From positions 1-24,659 of the forward strand of contig URHT01000028.1 in the NCBI GenBank assembly GCA_900547745.1: a stretch of 24,659 bases of DNA. The letters are read 5' to 3'. The first letter of the stretch is position 1; each line of letters begins with the position of its first letter. The translations under genes were made by a program, and so were the position numbers. Below, in pieces: positions 11,993 through 20,661 of the stretch. Below the pieces are notes generated by a model. That model saw nothing but the letters and a program-made list of their open reading frames with translations. It was not told the DNA's origin and searched no databases. The DNA is from an uncultured Eubacteriales bacterium (GTDB lineage: Bacteria > Bacillota > Clostridia > Oscillospirales > Oscillospiraceae).

Positions 11993-14044
11993 ATGACTGC
12001 TAATGACATTCGCAATATCGCGCTGCTGGGCCACGGCGGCTCCGGCAAGACCTCTCTTGCCGAGCAGATGCTGTTTATGACCAAGGGGATCGACCGTCTG
12101 GGCAAGACCGCCGACGGCAACACCACCTGCGACTACGACGCCGAGGAGACGAAGCGCAAGATCTCCATCTCTCTGGCCTTTGCCCCCGTTATGTATAAGG
12201 GCAAGAAGATCAACGTCATGGACGCTCCCGGCAACTTCGATTTCTCCGGTGAGGCTGTGTGCGCCATCCGCGCCGCTGAGTGCGCCGTCATCGTGGGCAA
12301 CGCCAAGGACGGTCTGTCCGTGGGCATGGAGCGCACCTGGAAGATGCTGGGCAAGAAGCCCCGCATGATGTTCATCAACCGCGTGGAGGAGGCCAACTCC
12401 GACTACGCCTCCTGCATCGAGACTATCAAGGGCAAGTACGGCAACGCCATCGCCCCCATCGTGGCCACCAAGGCTGACGCCAACAAGGCCGTCACCGTCA
12501 TCGTCGACCTGCTGCATAACAAGGCCTACGACGCCAAGGGCGAGTGCGCCATCCCCGCCGACATGGCCGACGAGGTGGAGGCCCTCCGCGCCGAGCTGAT
12601 GGAGGCCGCCGCCGGCGCCGACGAGGAGCTGATGGAGAAGTTCTTCGAGACGATGGAGCTGTCCGCCGAGGATATGGCCAAGGGCCTGAAGATCGGTGTG
12701 CGCGAGGGCAGCGTCTGCCCCGTGCTGTGCGGCAGCGCCCTCACCGGCATGGGCGTGGATATGCTGATGCAGACCATCGTGGATCTGGTGCCCGTGGCCA
12801 CCGATATGCCCGCCGAGGCCGCTGAGGACGATGACGGCAACCCCATCGAGGTGGCCTACGATCCCAACGGCACCACCGCCGCCTTCGTGTTCAAGACCAT
12901 CTCCGACCAGTACGGTAAGTTCTCCATGATCAAGGTTATCCGCGGCAAGGTCACCAGCGATATGTCCCTGTACAACATGACCACCGGCAACACCGAGAAG
13001 CTGGGCCGTCTGTATGTCATGAAGGGCAAGAAGACCGAGGAGACCAAGGAGATCTGCTGCGGCGACATCGGCGCCATTGGCAAGATGGACAAGATCAAGA
13101 CCGGCGACAGCCTCTGCGAGCCCAAGACCTATGTGAAGTTCGCGCCGCTGGCCTTCGCCCCCGCCTGCTATGAGCGGGCCATCTCCCCCAAGACCAAGCA
13201 GGAGATCGAGAAGCTGGGCACCGGCCTGAACAAGCTGAACGAGGAGGATCCCACGTTCTCCGTCACCAACAACGCCGAAACGCACCAGACCGTTATCTCC
13301 GGCACCGGCGACATCCAGATCGACGTGCTGTGCAGCAAGCTGAAGTCCCGCTTCGGCGTGGATTCCGAGCTGGATACCCCCCGCGTCGCCTACCGTGAGA
13401 AGATCCGCAGCACCGTCCGCAAGCAGGGCCGCTATAAGAAGCAGACCGGCGGCAGCGGCCAGTTCGGCGATGTCCACATCATCTTCGAGCCCCAGAGCGA
13501 GCAGGAGGATATGATCTTCGAGGAGAACGTGTTCGGCGGCTCCGTGCCCAAGAACTACTTCCCCGCCGTGGAAAAGGGTCTGCGCGAGAGCTGCCTGCAC
13601 GGCGTGCTGGCCGGCTATCCCGTGGTGTTCCTGAAGGCCACGCTGGTGGATGGCTCCTACCACCCCGTTGACTCCTCCGAAATCGCCTTCAAGCTGGCTG
13701 CCAACCTGGCCTTCAAGGCTGCTCTGCCCGAGGCCAAGCCCGTGCTGATGGAGCCCATCGGTGAGCTGAAGGTCACTGTACCCGACAACTTCGTGGGTGA
13801 CGTGATGGGCGATCTGAACAAGCGCCGCGGCCGCGTGATGGGCATGAACCCCACCGGCGACGGCGAGACGGTGCTGGAGGCCGAGGTCCCCATGGCCGAG
13901 ATGATGAGCTACGCCATCGACCTGCGCTCCATGACCCAGTCCCGCGGTACGTTCACCTTCACCTTCGTCCGCTACGAGGACTGCCCCGCTGCGGCACAGG
14001 AGAAGGCTATCGCCGCCGCCAAGGCGCTGGCCGAGGCCGAGTAA
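11993..14044 (+). CDS. Elongation factor G-like GTPase (EF-G paralogue)
   Basis: A 683-residue protein with the complete EF-G architecture: G domain (about 1-270), domain II (about 290-375), domains III-V, including the domain IV segment KKQTGGSGQFGDVHI and the domain V stretch VMGDLNKRRGRVMGMNP. The GTPase motifs deviate from canonical EF-G. The P loop is GHGGSGKTS (13-21). Switch II is DAPGNFDF (77-84) instead of DTPGHVDF, so the catalytic His is Asn81. The NKxD base-recognition motif is NRVE (129-132), and the switch I RGIT is replaced by RKIS. It is therefore probably not the main translocase but a member of the EF-G-like paralogue group common in Clostridia. It stands alone, not next to rpsL/rpsG/tuf, with a strong promoter and terminator. 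Codon use is strongly biased, suggesting high expression. Confidence 0.88.
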   Translation: MTANDIRNIALLGHGGSGKTSLAEQMLFMTKGIDRLGKTADGNTTCDYDAEETKRKISISLAFAPVMYKGKKINVMDAPGNFDFSGEAVCAIRAAECAVIVGNAKDGLSVGMERTWKMLGKKPRMMFINRVEEANSDYASCIETIKGKYGNAIAPIVATKADANKAVTVIVDLLHNKAYDAKGECAIPADMADEVEALRAELMEAAAGADEELMEKFFETMELSAEDMAKGLKIGVREGSVCPVLCGSALTGMGVDMLMQTIVDLVPVATDMPAEAAEDDDGNPIEVAYDPNGTTAAFVFKTISDQYGKFSMIKVIRGKVTSDMSLYNMTTGNTEKLGRLYVMKGKKTEETKEICCGDIGAIGKMDKIKTGDSLCEPKTYVKFAPLAFAPACYERAISPKTKQEIEKLGTGLNKLNEEDPTFSVTNNAETHQTVISGTGDIQIDVLCSKLKSRFGVDSELDTPRVAYREKIRSTVRKQGRYKKQTGGSGQFGDVHIIFEPQSEQEDMIFEENVFGGSVPKNYFPAVEKGLRESCLHGVLAGYPVVFLKATLVDGSYHPVDSSEIAFKLAANLAFKAALPEAKPVLMEPIGELKVTVPDNFVGDVMGDLNKRRGRVMGMNPTGDGETVLEAEVPMAEMMSYAIDLRSMTQSRGTFTFTFVRYEDCPAAAQEKAIAAAKALAEAE

Positions 14045-14057
14045 AGCCCCTACGACA

Positions 14058-14095
14058 CAAAAAACATCCGTCCGGATCGGACGGATGTTTTTTTT
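14058..14095. terminator. Bidirectional terminator between EF-G-like and GLUG genes
   Basis: An 11-bp perfect stem (14064-14074 with 14078-14088) with a 3-base loop is flanked by A run 14058-14064 and T run 14088-14095. The convergent genes end on either side. Confidence 0.93.
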
Positions 14096-14104
14096 GCTCC
14101 GTGC

Positions 14105-17100
14105 TTATTGCAGCGCTGTCAGCACCTTCTGGGGGAAGGGGTAGTTCCGCTGGACAAAGCGGATATCCGCGCCCAGCGAGGCGTCCGTCTCCAGCAGGGC
14201 CACCCGGACGGCGCCCATGCAGGTGACGTGGATGCTTCGCAGATAGCCGTTCCGCACCTCCAGCACCACCTCCCCGCCGGTGAGGGTCACATGCTGGGAC
14301 TGGATGTCCGGGGCAATGGCGGCGGCAAAGTCCGCTGCGCCCGCCTCATCCAGCAACAGGGTGTAGACCTCCGCCCCGCCGGAACGGGTGCAGGCGGCGT
14401 CGCCGCTGAGCACCAGCTGGTAGGCCAGCTCAATGAGCCGGGACTGCTCCGCAGCGCTGTCGCCCGCGGTGAGGGTGCGTCCCTCCGCATCGCACAGCTT
14501 GCCGCCGGAGAAGTACAGCGTCAGGCTGCCCCGGCGAACGCAGGAGAAGTCCAGCCCGCTGATGGTGCGGCGGTCATACTGCACCGTATCCCGCAGCACC
14601 AGCGGGCCGCAGTCCGCCGTCAGGGTCAGGTCGGCGGCCAGCACGTCGCCACCCCGCAGGGAGGCCCACGCCCGCAGCAGGCGGAGTGCGTCTCCGGTGG
14701 GGAGCGTCCCCTCCGGCGTTCCGCCGGCGGCGATGGCGTCCGTCACCGCTGCGGGCACAGCCGGCGCGTCCGTCCTGTCCGGGCTCAGGAAGTCCACCCG
14801 GATGGTCAGATCGTCCGCCTCCCCGGCGGTAAGGGTCAGCGAGACGGCGCGGCCGTCCTCCGTCGTCAGCGCCATGGTCAGGCCGGAGATACCGGACGTG
14901 TCCGCAAAGCCCTCCGGCAGCAGCGCCAGCAGCGCCGCCGTGTCCGTCTCACCCAGCGTCATGGTGTAGCTGCCGCCTTCACCGGCCCGCTGATACTCCA
15001 CATGGGCCTTGCGGAACAGCAATGCTGCCTGAGACGGGGATAGGATGCCCTCCGGGCGGAAGGCGCGGCCATTCTCCAGATACACCGTGCCATCGGCACA
15101 GTAGACGCTGACGCCCTCCCACGTTATGGTGGTGACGGCGGTGCCGCTGACCTTGGCGCGGTACACATCGGCCCGGTAGGAGGCGTCTCCGGTGTCCAGA
15201 TGGACGGTCATGGCCGCAGGGGTGTCCCGCAGCGCCGATGTCAGCATGCGGCAGGCCTTCAGGCCATCGCCCAGACCGGTGACGGCGAGGATCACCGCCA
15301 TGGCGGCGGCAATGCCCGCCGCCATACCCGCCGGGATCCACCAGCGGCGCTTTTTCTGCCGGACGGGGGGTGCAGGTTCATCGGATGCCGCCTGCGGGGC
15401 CGCCGTCTGCGACGCCTGCACCGCAGGGCTCTCTGCCGCAGGGGCCTCCGCCGCCCTGGCAGCCTTTTTCCGCCGCCTGCGGCGGAGGAGCAGGACGGTC
15501 AGCACCACGGCAAGGCACGCGCCTGCCGCCGCAGCGGCCATCCACCACACCGGCGAGGATGTGACGGCGGCGAATAGGGGGCTGCGTCCCTCCACCGCAA
15601 AGGTCAGGTAGCTGCCCACGGTGCCGCAGTCCACCGCCTGCCAGCCGCTGCCATCGTTGACGTAGATGGTCAGGCGCGACGCCCCCTCCGGCGGCAGATA
15701 GCGCAGGGTGTGCTGCGCCTGACCGTCATCGGGCAGGGACACCTGCCACTGCTCCAGCACCTGCCGGTTCACGGCGGCGGGGGGCAGGCGCCCCTCCTGC
15801 CAGTAGGCCCACCAGCCCGCCAGCAGACTGCCCTCCGTGATGTGGAACGCCTCCGGCGTCAGCTCACGGGCGGTGGCGATCAGGCTGTTGTCGCCGCTGA
15901 ACAGGCCCTCCGCCAGAATGACGGAGCGCCCGTCCTCCCGGCTCTGCTGGGAGGACAGCGCGGGCATGTAGGCGTCGTACACGGCGGTGACTGTCGTGTC
16001 GAACCGCAGATCCCGCAGGTCGCTGCGATCCCAGTGGGCGTAGCTGCCCTCCTTGGCCGGGAGGGCCGGGAACACGCTGCTGTTGAAGGAGTCGCCGTAG
16101 GAAAAGCTGCGGCTGCTGACCACCGCGCCGTCCTGCACGAAGGACAGGGTGAACCGCTTCATGCCATCGGGCACGGCGGTGCTTGCGGCCATAACGGCGA
16201 AGTCCACCGGCTCGGCCCGGCCTCCGAAGCTCTGGCGGTTGATGCCCGCCAGCGTGTCGGAGACGAAATAATTCCGCGCAAACGTGCCGGTATCAATGCC
16301 GGATACCGCGCCCTCATACTGCTGGCAGGCGGTGATGTCCACCAGCGACCAGCAGTCCGCCACGGTGCTGGCGCCGCCGTCGGATTTCTCCGCCGTACCG
16401 CTGCCCACGATGCCGCCCACATACCGCTTGCCGCTGATGGCGCACTTGGCATAGCTGCTGCGGACGGTGGCGGCAGTAAGACCGGCGATGCCGCCCACAT
16501 AGCTGCCGCTGCCGCTGACGACGCTGCCGTAGTTCTCGCAGCCGGTGATGAAGCCCAGATCCATGCGGCCCGCGATGCCGCCCACGTTGCTGCGCTTGGC
16601 GGTGACGGCGCCCTCATTGACGCACCGCTGCACAATGGCCTTGTACTCGTACTGACGGCGGTAGCTGCCGCTGAGATCGGCGCTGACATCGTCCTCCGGG
16701 TCGAGGCCGTACTCCACGGCCATAGAGCCGGCGATGCCGCCGGTATTGCTGTCGCCGTCCACGCTGCCGCTGTTGCGGCAGTCGGAGGTTTTGCCCAGCG
16801 TTACGCTGTCCACGTTGACCTCCGATGTGTCGGAGACAAGGGAGGAGGGATCGCTGGCGGCGCTGATGGCGGCCAGCATGGTGTTGGACAGCCGGTTGAA
16901 CTGCTCGTTGACGGCCTTGATATCCTCCGCCACCGCGTCCGCCGAACCGGCGGCCGCGCCGTTCAGCTGCTCCAGCAGCCGCCCGAAGCCGTGGACGGCG
17001 GCCGCCAGATCGCCGGGCTTGGAGATGTTGTCCTTGAGATAGTCGTTCATGTCGCTGAGCTGGCCGGACAGGTCGCCGGAGCCGTCCTGCGCGTCGCTGA

Positions 17101-18112
17101 CGGCCTGATCCGTCAGCCGCCGCAGCTCGTACAGCTGCCGGTTCATCTCCGACAGATAGTCGGTGTCGCTGATCCGGATGTAGGGCTCGATCTGCCCCGC
17201 GATGCCGCCCACGTCCTTGCGGCCGCATACCGCACCGTCATTGGTACACTGGCGCAGCTGGCCGCAGCTGCGGCCCACGATGCCGCCGGTGTTGTAGCCG
17301 ATGTGCTGATAGCCTACAGCCCCGTGGTTCACGCAGTCCGATACCGTCCCGGCACTGTACCCGGCGACGCCGCCGGTGTCCGTGACGGAGGTGCCTGCGT
17401 TGAGTCGGCTCAGGGCGGACAGATCCATGGTCAGCGACAGCGCCAGATCGTCCAGATCGATGCGGGGATCGGTACTCTCCACGTTGACGAAGGCGTTGTT
17501 CTCGCAGGAGGCGATGAGCCCCTCGTTGTACCCGGCGATGCCGCCGGTCATGACCTCGCCCGCCGCCGCACCAGCGGCCTGACAGCTCAGGATGCTGCCG
17601 GCGGCCATGTTGGCCCCGGCGATGCCGCCAATGCTGCTCTTGCCGGACACGGTGCCGGTAAAGCTGCAATTTTCGATGGTGCCCCGGTTCTCGCCGGCAA
17701 TGCCGCCGGCGCTTCGGGCGTCGCCCTCCGGCGTCACCGCGCCCTCGGCCCGGAGGTCGCGGACAACGCCGCCCGCCTGCACCACGCCGAACAGTCCGGC
17801 GGGGGACAGACTGCCGGAGACGCGGATGCCCCGGATGGCGTGGCCCTGCCCGTCAAACACGCCCCCGAAGGAGGGAATGGGCAGGAACGACCCGTCCGAC
17901 AGCGTCAGGTCACAGTCCAGCACCACCGTTCTGCCCCGTGACCATGTGTCCAGCGCGCAGCGTGCGGCCAGCTCGGCCAGCTCGGCCTCGCTGCCGATGT
18001 GGATGACATCCGCGTCCTGTGCGGCGTAGCTCCGGGCCGGGAGCAGGCAGGCGGTCAGCAGCAGCGCCGCCAGCAGCGCCCCGCAGGCCCGGCGTATATC
18101 AAGCTTCTTCAT
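14105..18112 (-). CDS. GLUG-repeat surface protein with two exported domains
   Basis: A 1335-residue protein. Residues 1-30 are an export signal (hydrophobic 11-25, SYA-A cleavage site); an LTAC at 19-22 also fits a lipobox. Residues 80-600 carry at least ten GLUG-type repeats (GGIAG/GGVAG/GGIVG at 134, 160, 188, 245, 274, 300, 456, 509, 538, 564), a predicted beta helix; most repeats place a Cys one strand after the glycines. A 120-residue helical, probably coiled-coil insert (about 310-430) splits the helix. A beta domain at 650-712 resembles InlB-type repeats. Helix 855-874, an Ala/Pro/Lys cytosolic linker and helix 924-944 follow, then a second exported beta-rich domain to 1335. ATG 18112 follows GAGGAGG and overlaps the MMPL gene by 14 bp, implying coupling. 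Substrate or ligand unknown. Confidence 0.82.
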   Translation of the reverse strand: MKKLDIRRACGALLAALLLTACLLPARSYAAQDADVIHIGSEAELAELAARCALDTWSRGRTVVLDCDLTLSDGSFLPIPSFGGVFDGQGHAIRGIRVSGSLSPAGLFGVVQAGGVVRDLRAEGAVTPEGDARSAGGIAGENRGTIENCSFTGTVSGKSSIGGIAGANMAAGSILSCQAAGAAAGEVMTGGIAGYNEGLIASCENNAFVNVESTDPRIDLDDLALSLTMDLSALSRLNAGTSVTDTGGVAGYSAGTVSDCVNHGAVGYQHIGYNTGGIVGRSCGQLRQCTNDGAVCGRKDVGGIAGQIEPYIRISDTDYLSEMNRQLYELRRLTDQAVSDAQDGSGDLSGQLSDMNDYLKDNISKPGDLAAAVHGFGRLLEQLNGAAAGSADAVAEDIKAVNEQFNRLSNTMLAAISAASDPSSLVSDTSEVNVDSVTLGKTSDCRNSGSVDGDSNTGGIAGSMAVEYGLDPEDDVSADLSGSYRRQYEYKAIVQRCVNEGAVTAKRSNVGGIAGRMDLGFITGCENYGSVVSGSGSYVGGIAGLTAATVRSSYAKCAISGKRYVGGIVGSGTAEKSDGGASTVADCWSLVDITACQQYEGAVSGIDTGTFARNYFVSDTLAGINRQSFGGRAEPVDFAVMAASTAVPDGMKRFTLSFVQDGAVVSSRSFSYGDSFNSSVFPALPAKEGSYAHWDRSDLRDLRFDTTVTAVYDAYMPALSSQQSREDGRSVILAEGLFSGDNSLIATARELTPEAFHITEGSLLAGWWAYWQEGRLPPAAVNRQVLEQWQVSLPDDGQAQHTLRYLPPEGASRLTIYVNDGSGWQAVDCGTVGSYLTFAVEGRSPLFAAVTSSPVWWMAAAAAGACLAVVLTVLLLRRRRRKKAARAAEAPAAESPAVQASQTAAPQAASDEPAPPVRQKKRRWWIPAGMAAGIAAAMAVILAVTGLGDGLKACRMLTSALRDTPAAMTVHLDTGDASYRADVYRAKVSGTAVTTITWEGVSVYCADGTVYLENGRAFRPEGILSPSQAALLFRKAHVEYQRAGEGGSYTMTLGETDTAALLALLPEGFADTSGISGLTMALTTEDGRAVSLTLTAGEADDLTIRVDFLSPDRTDAPAVPAAVTDAIAAGGTPEGTLPTGDALRLLRAWASLRGGDVLAADLTLTADCGPLVLRDTVQYDRRTISGLDFSCVRRGSLTLYFSGGKLCDAEGRTLTAGDSAAEQSRLIELAYQLVLSGDAACTRSGGAEVYTLLLDEAGAADFAAAIAPDIQSQHVTLTGGEVVLEVRNGYLRSIHVTCMGAVRVALLETDASLGADIRFVQRNYPFPQKVLTALQ

Positions 18113-20543
18113 GGCGGTCAGCCTCCTCTCCCTCCGCACCGGATACCATGGTCAGGTCGATATCGCCCTCCACCGTGGCGCGCATAATGCCCCGGACAGT
18201 GCCGTTGATGTGTCCGTATACCAGACCGTTCACCGTCATGCTGCCGTGACCGGCCTTTTTGGCCACCACGGACGGTACGGAGAAGGAGGTCTTGTCGATG
18301 ATCCGGCTGCCGATAAGCAGTATCTGGGGCAGGGCGAACATGACGATGATGATGGAGATCACCGTGCCCCGGCCCAGACTCTCACCGATACCGGCGATGG
18401 TGGGCTCGGAGGTCATGCTGCCGATGAGGAAGCCGCAGATGGACATGATGGCGCCGGAGGTGATGATGGTGGGGAACGCGAAGTTCAGCGTCTCCACGAT
18501 GGCGCTGCGCTGGGCCATCTTCACCTTCAGCTCCTGATAGCGGCTGGCAATGACGATAGCGTAGTCGATGTTGGCGCCCATCTGGATAGAGCTGACGATC
18601 AGATAGCTCAGGTAGAACAGGTATTTTCCGGTAATGGCCGGGAAGGAGAAGTTGATCCAGATGCAGCCCTGAATGACCAGGATCAGCAGCACCGGCATAC
18701 CGGCGGACTTGAAGGTGAACAGCAGCACCACCATGACCACCAGAATGGACACGACGCTGACCACCTTGTTGTCGATGGCAAAGGACTTCTCGAAGTCGTA
18801 CTCATTGGTGGAGTCGCCGGCCAGATATACCTGCTGGCCAGGGTAGCAGGACTGGGCGATGTCCAGTATTTTGTCGGTGAAGGCGTATGTCTCGTCGCCG
18901 CTTACCGGCAGCGTCAGATACACCAGCATCCGGCTGTATGTGTCGCTCTGCAGCTGGTTCTTGGCACTGCGCATCTGGGTCTGGGCGCTCTGCAGCATGG
19001 CGGTCTGGTCGGCGCTGAGGGTCACCACACCGGCGTCCACCTGCTCGCACACGAACAGGAACATGTCCAGCAGCGGCACCCTGTAGGTGGACAGCTTGCC
19101 CACCAGCCGTCCGTAGTCGCCGTCCATGGCGGCGTAGGCGGCGTACACCAGCTGCGCCGTCTCGTAGTCCAGTCCCGCCAGCTCCGCGAACTGCCGGGGC
19201 GTCAGACTGTCGGCCAGCATGTAGCCGTCCAGTGCCTCGATGTTCACCAGCCCCATGGTGTGATCCACCTCGTCGTACTGCTCCAGCTCCGCCAGCAGGG
19301 CGCGCTCCCGGTCATAGTCCCCTGCCGGCACCATCAGCGCCAGCATATTGCTGGAGGTGAAGGTGTCGTCGATCATCTGCTGGGCGATCTGGCTCTCGTT
19401 CTGCTTGGGGGTGGTCAGCAGACTGTAGCCGTAGGCGTAGGGGCAGCGGGACGACAGGAAGAAGCCCGCCGTGATGAGCAGCGCAAAAATAACGGGCACC
19501 ACATGCCGCGTGGCGTAGTCGAACCTGCCCACAAAGGGGATCTTGGGCACGAAGCTGCGGTGCGGCGTCCGGTCAATGAGGGGCCCGAACAGCATCAGCA
19601 GCCCCGGCATCACCACAAAGGCGGACAGCAGCGCGAACAGGATGGATTTGATCAGGCACAGGGCCATGTCCGGGCCCAGCCTGAACTGCATGAACAGCAT
19701 GGCCACCAGACCTCCGATGGTGGTCAGGCTGCTGGCACCGATCTCGGGGATGGACTTGCTGAGGGACACGATCACCGCCTCCCGCAGCGCCAGCAGGCGG
19801 TGCTCCTCCTTGAAGCGGTTGCAGAAGATGATGGCGTAGTCGATGGACAGCGCCAGCTGCAGAATGCTGGTGACGGAGTTGGACACGAAGGAGATCCTGC
19901 CCATGAGGAAGTTGGTGCCCTGGTTCAGCACCAGCGCCACCACGAAGGTCAGCAGCAGCACCGGCACCTCGCCGTATGTCTCGGAGGTGAACAGCAGCAC
20001 CAGCACGATGACAATGGCCACATAGATCATGATGATGCTGATCTCGTGGTCGATGGTCTCCCGCAGGGTGTTGCCCAGATCCGTGGATATGTACAGGTCG
20101 TAGCTGCTCAGCAGCTCCTTCACCGCCTCCAGCGATGTCAGGCAGGCATCGTCATCCTCGTCGTAGGCAAAGGTGACGGAGAACAGGGCGGACAGGGCGT
20201 TGTAGTGGTCGGTGGTCTTATCATAGTCCACGCTCTGCACACCCTCCACCTCCCGGATCTGAGCGGCCAGCTTCTCCGCCTGCGCCGGGGTGACGTTGGC
20301 CGCCATCACCTCCGCCGTGCCGTAGGTGATGAACTCCTCGTCCATCACGGCCAGTGCCTGCTTGGTCTGGGAGTCATCCGGCAGGTAATACGTCAGGTCG
20401 TTCTCCACCTCCACCCAGCTGCGGGAGACGGCGGAGAAAAGCAGGCCGATAATGGTGATCAGGAAGATAAGGCTGCGCTTGTCCACAATGAAGGTGGACA
20501 GCTTTTCCATAAAGGTCATGCCGCTTGCGTTGCTCTGGCTCAT
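18099..20543 (-). CDS. MMPL/RND-family (HAE3-type) exporter
   Basis: An 814-residue membrane transporter of the RND superfamily, MMPL branch, driven by the proton gradient. The duplicated fold is clear: each half starts with one helix (about 24-42 and 343-363), a large extracytoplasmic loop (45-165 and 365-590), then a five-helix bundle. The proton-relay Asp-Tyr pair occurs twice, LALSIDYAIIF (Asp235-Tyr236) and MGANIDYAIV (Asp660-Tyr661). The ATG at 20543 has AGGAGGAG upstream with a rather long spacer of about 11 bases. Homologues export lipids, siderophores or drugs; substrate here is unknown. The last 14 bp overlap the start of the GLUG gene, so the two proteins are very likely a functional pair. 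A hairpin separates it from traX and no convincing promoter is seen, so read-through is possible. Confidence 0.92.
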   Translation of the reverse strand: MSQSNASGMTFMEKLSTFIVDKRSLIFLITIIGLLFSAVSRSWVEVENDLTYYLPDDSQTKQALAVMDEEFITYGTAEVMAANVTPAQAEKLAAQIREVEGVQSVDYDKTTDHYNALSALFSVTFAYDEDDDACLTSLEAVKELLSSYDLYISTDLGNTLRETIDHEISIIMIYVAIVIVLVLLFTSETYGEVPVLLLTFVVALVLNQGTNFLMGRISFVSNSVTSILQLALSIDYAIIFCNRFKEEHRLLALREAVIVSLSKSIPEIGASSLTTIGGLVAMLFMQFRLGPDMALCLIKSILFALLSAFVVMPGLLMLFGPLIDRTPHRSFVPKIPFVGRFDYATRHVVPVIFALLITAGFFLSSRCPYAYGYSLLTTPKQNESQIAQQMIDDTFTSSNMLALMVPAGDYDRERALLAELEQYDEVDHTMGLVNIEALDGYMLADSLTPRQFAELAGLDYETAQLVYAAYAAMDGDYGRLVGKLSTYRVPLLDMFLFVCEQVDAGVVTLSADQTAMLQSAQTQMRSAKNQLQSDTYSRMLVYLTLPVSGDETYAFTDKILDIAQSCYPGQQVYLAGDSTNEYDFEKSFAIDNKVVSVVSILVVMVVLLFTFKSAGMPVLLILVIQGCIWINFSFPAITGKYLFYLSYLIVSSIQMGANIDYAIVIASRYQELKVKMAQRSAIVETLNFAFPTIITSGAIMSICGFLIGSMTSEPTIAGIGESLGRGTVISIIIVMFALPQILLIGSRIIDKTSFSVPSVVAKKAGHGSMTVNGLVYGHINGTVRGIMRATVEGDIDLTMVSGAEGEEADRHEEA

Positions 20544-20620
20544 GACGTGTATATCTCCTCCTTCGATTTTTCAGATTACAGCAGATACAGGCCCCTTTTG
20601 CCGGGGCGGGGGAAGCAAGA

Positions 20621-20661
20621 CCCGCCGGGAGAGCCGCAGCTCCCCCGACGGGCGTTTTTTT
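20621..20661. terminator. Terminator after traX
   Basis: A 14-bp stem with two G-U pairs (20621-20634 with 20639-20652), loop CGCA. On the minus strand it follows the traX stop, with a weak TCTTGCTT tail. The perfect T7 run (20655-20661) is on the plus side, where no gene needs it, and overlaps the traX stop codon. Confidence 0.6.

Noticed and set aside
15710..17941. 743-codon plus-strand open frame inside the GLUG gene
   Set aside because: It is the mirror of GC-rich repeat codons. It has no start signal and no domain, while the minus strand has a signal peptide, repeats and membrane helices.
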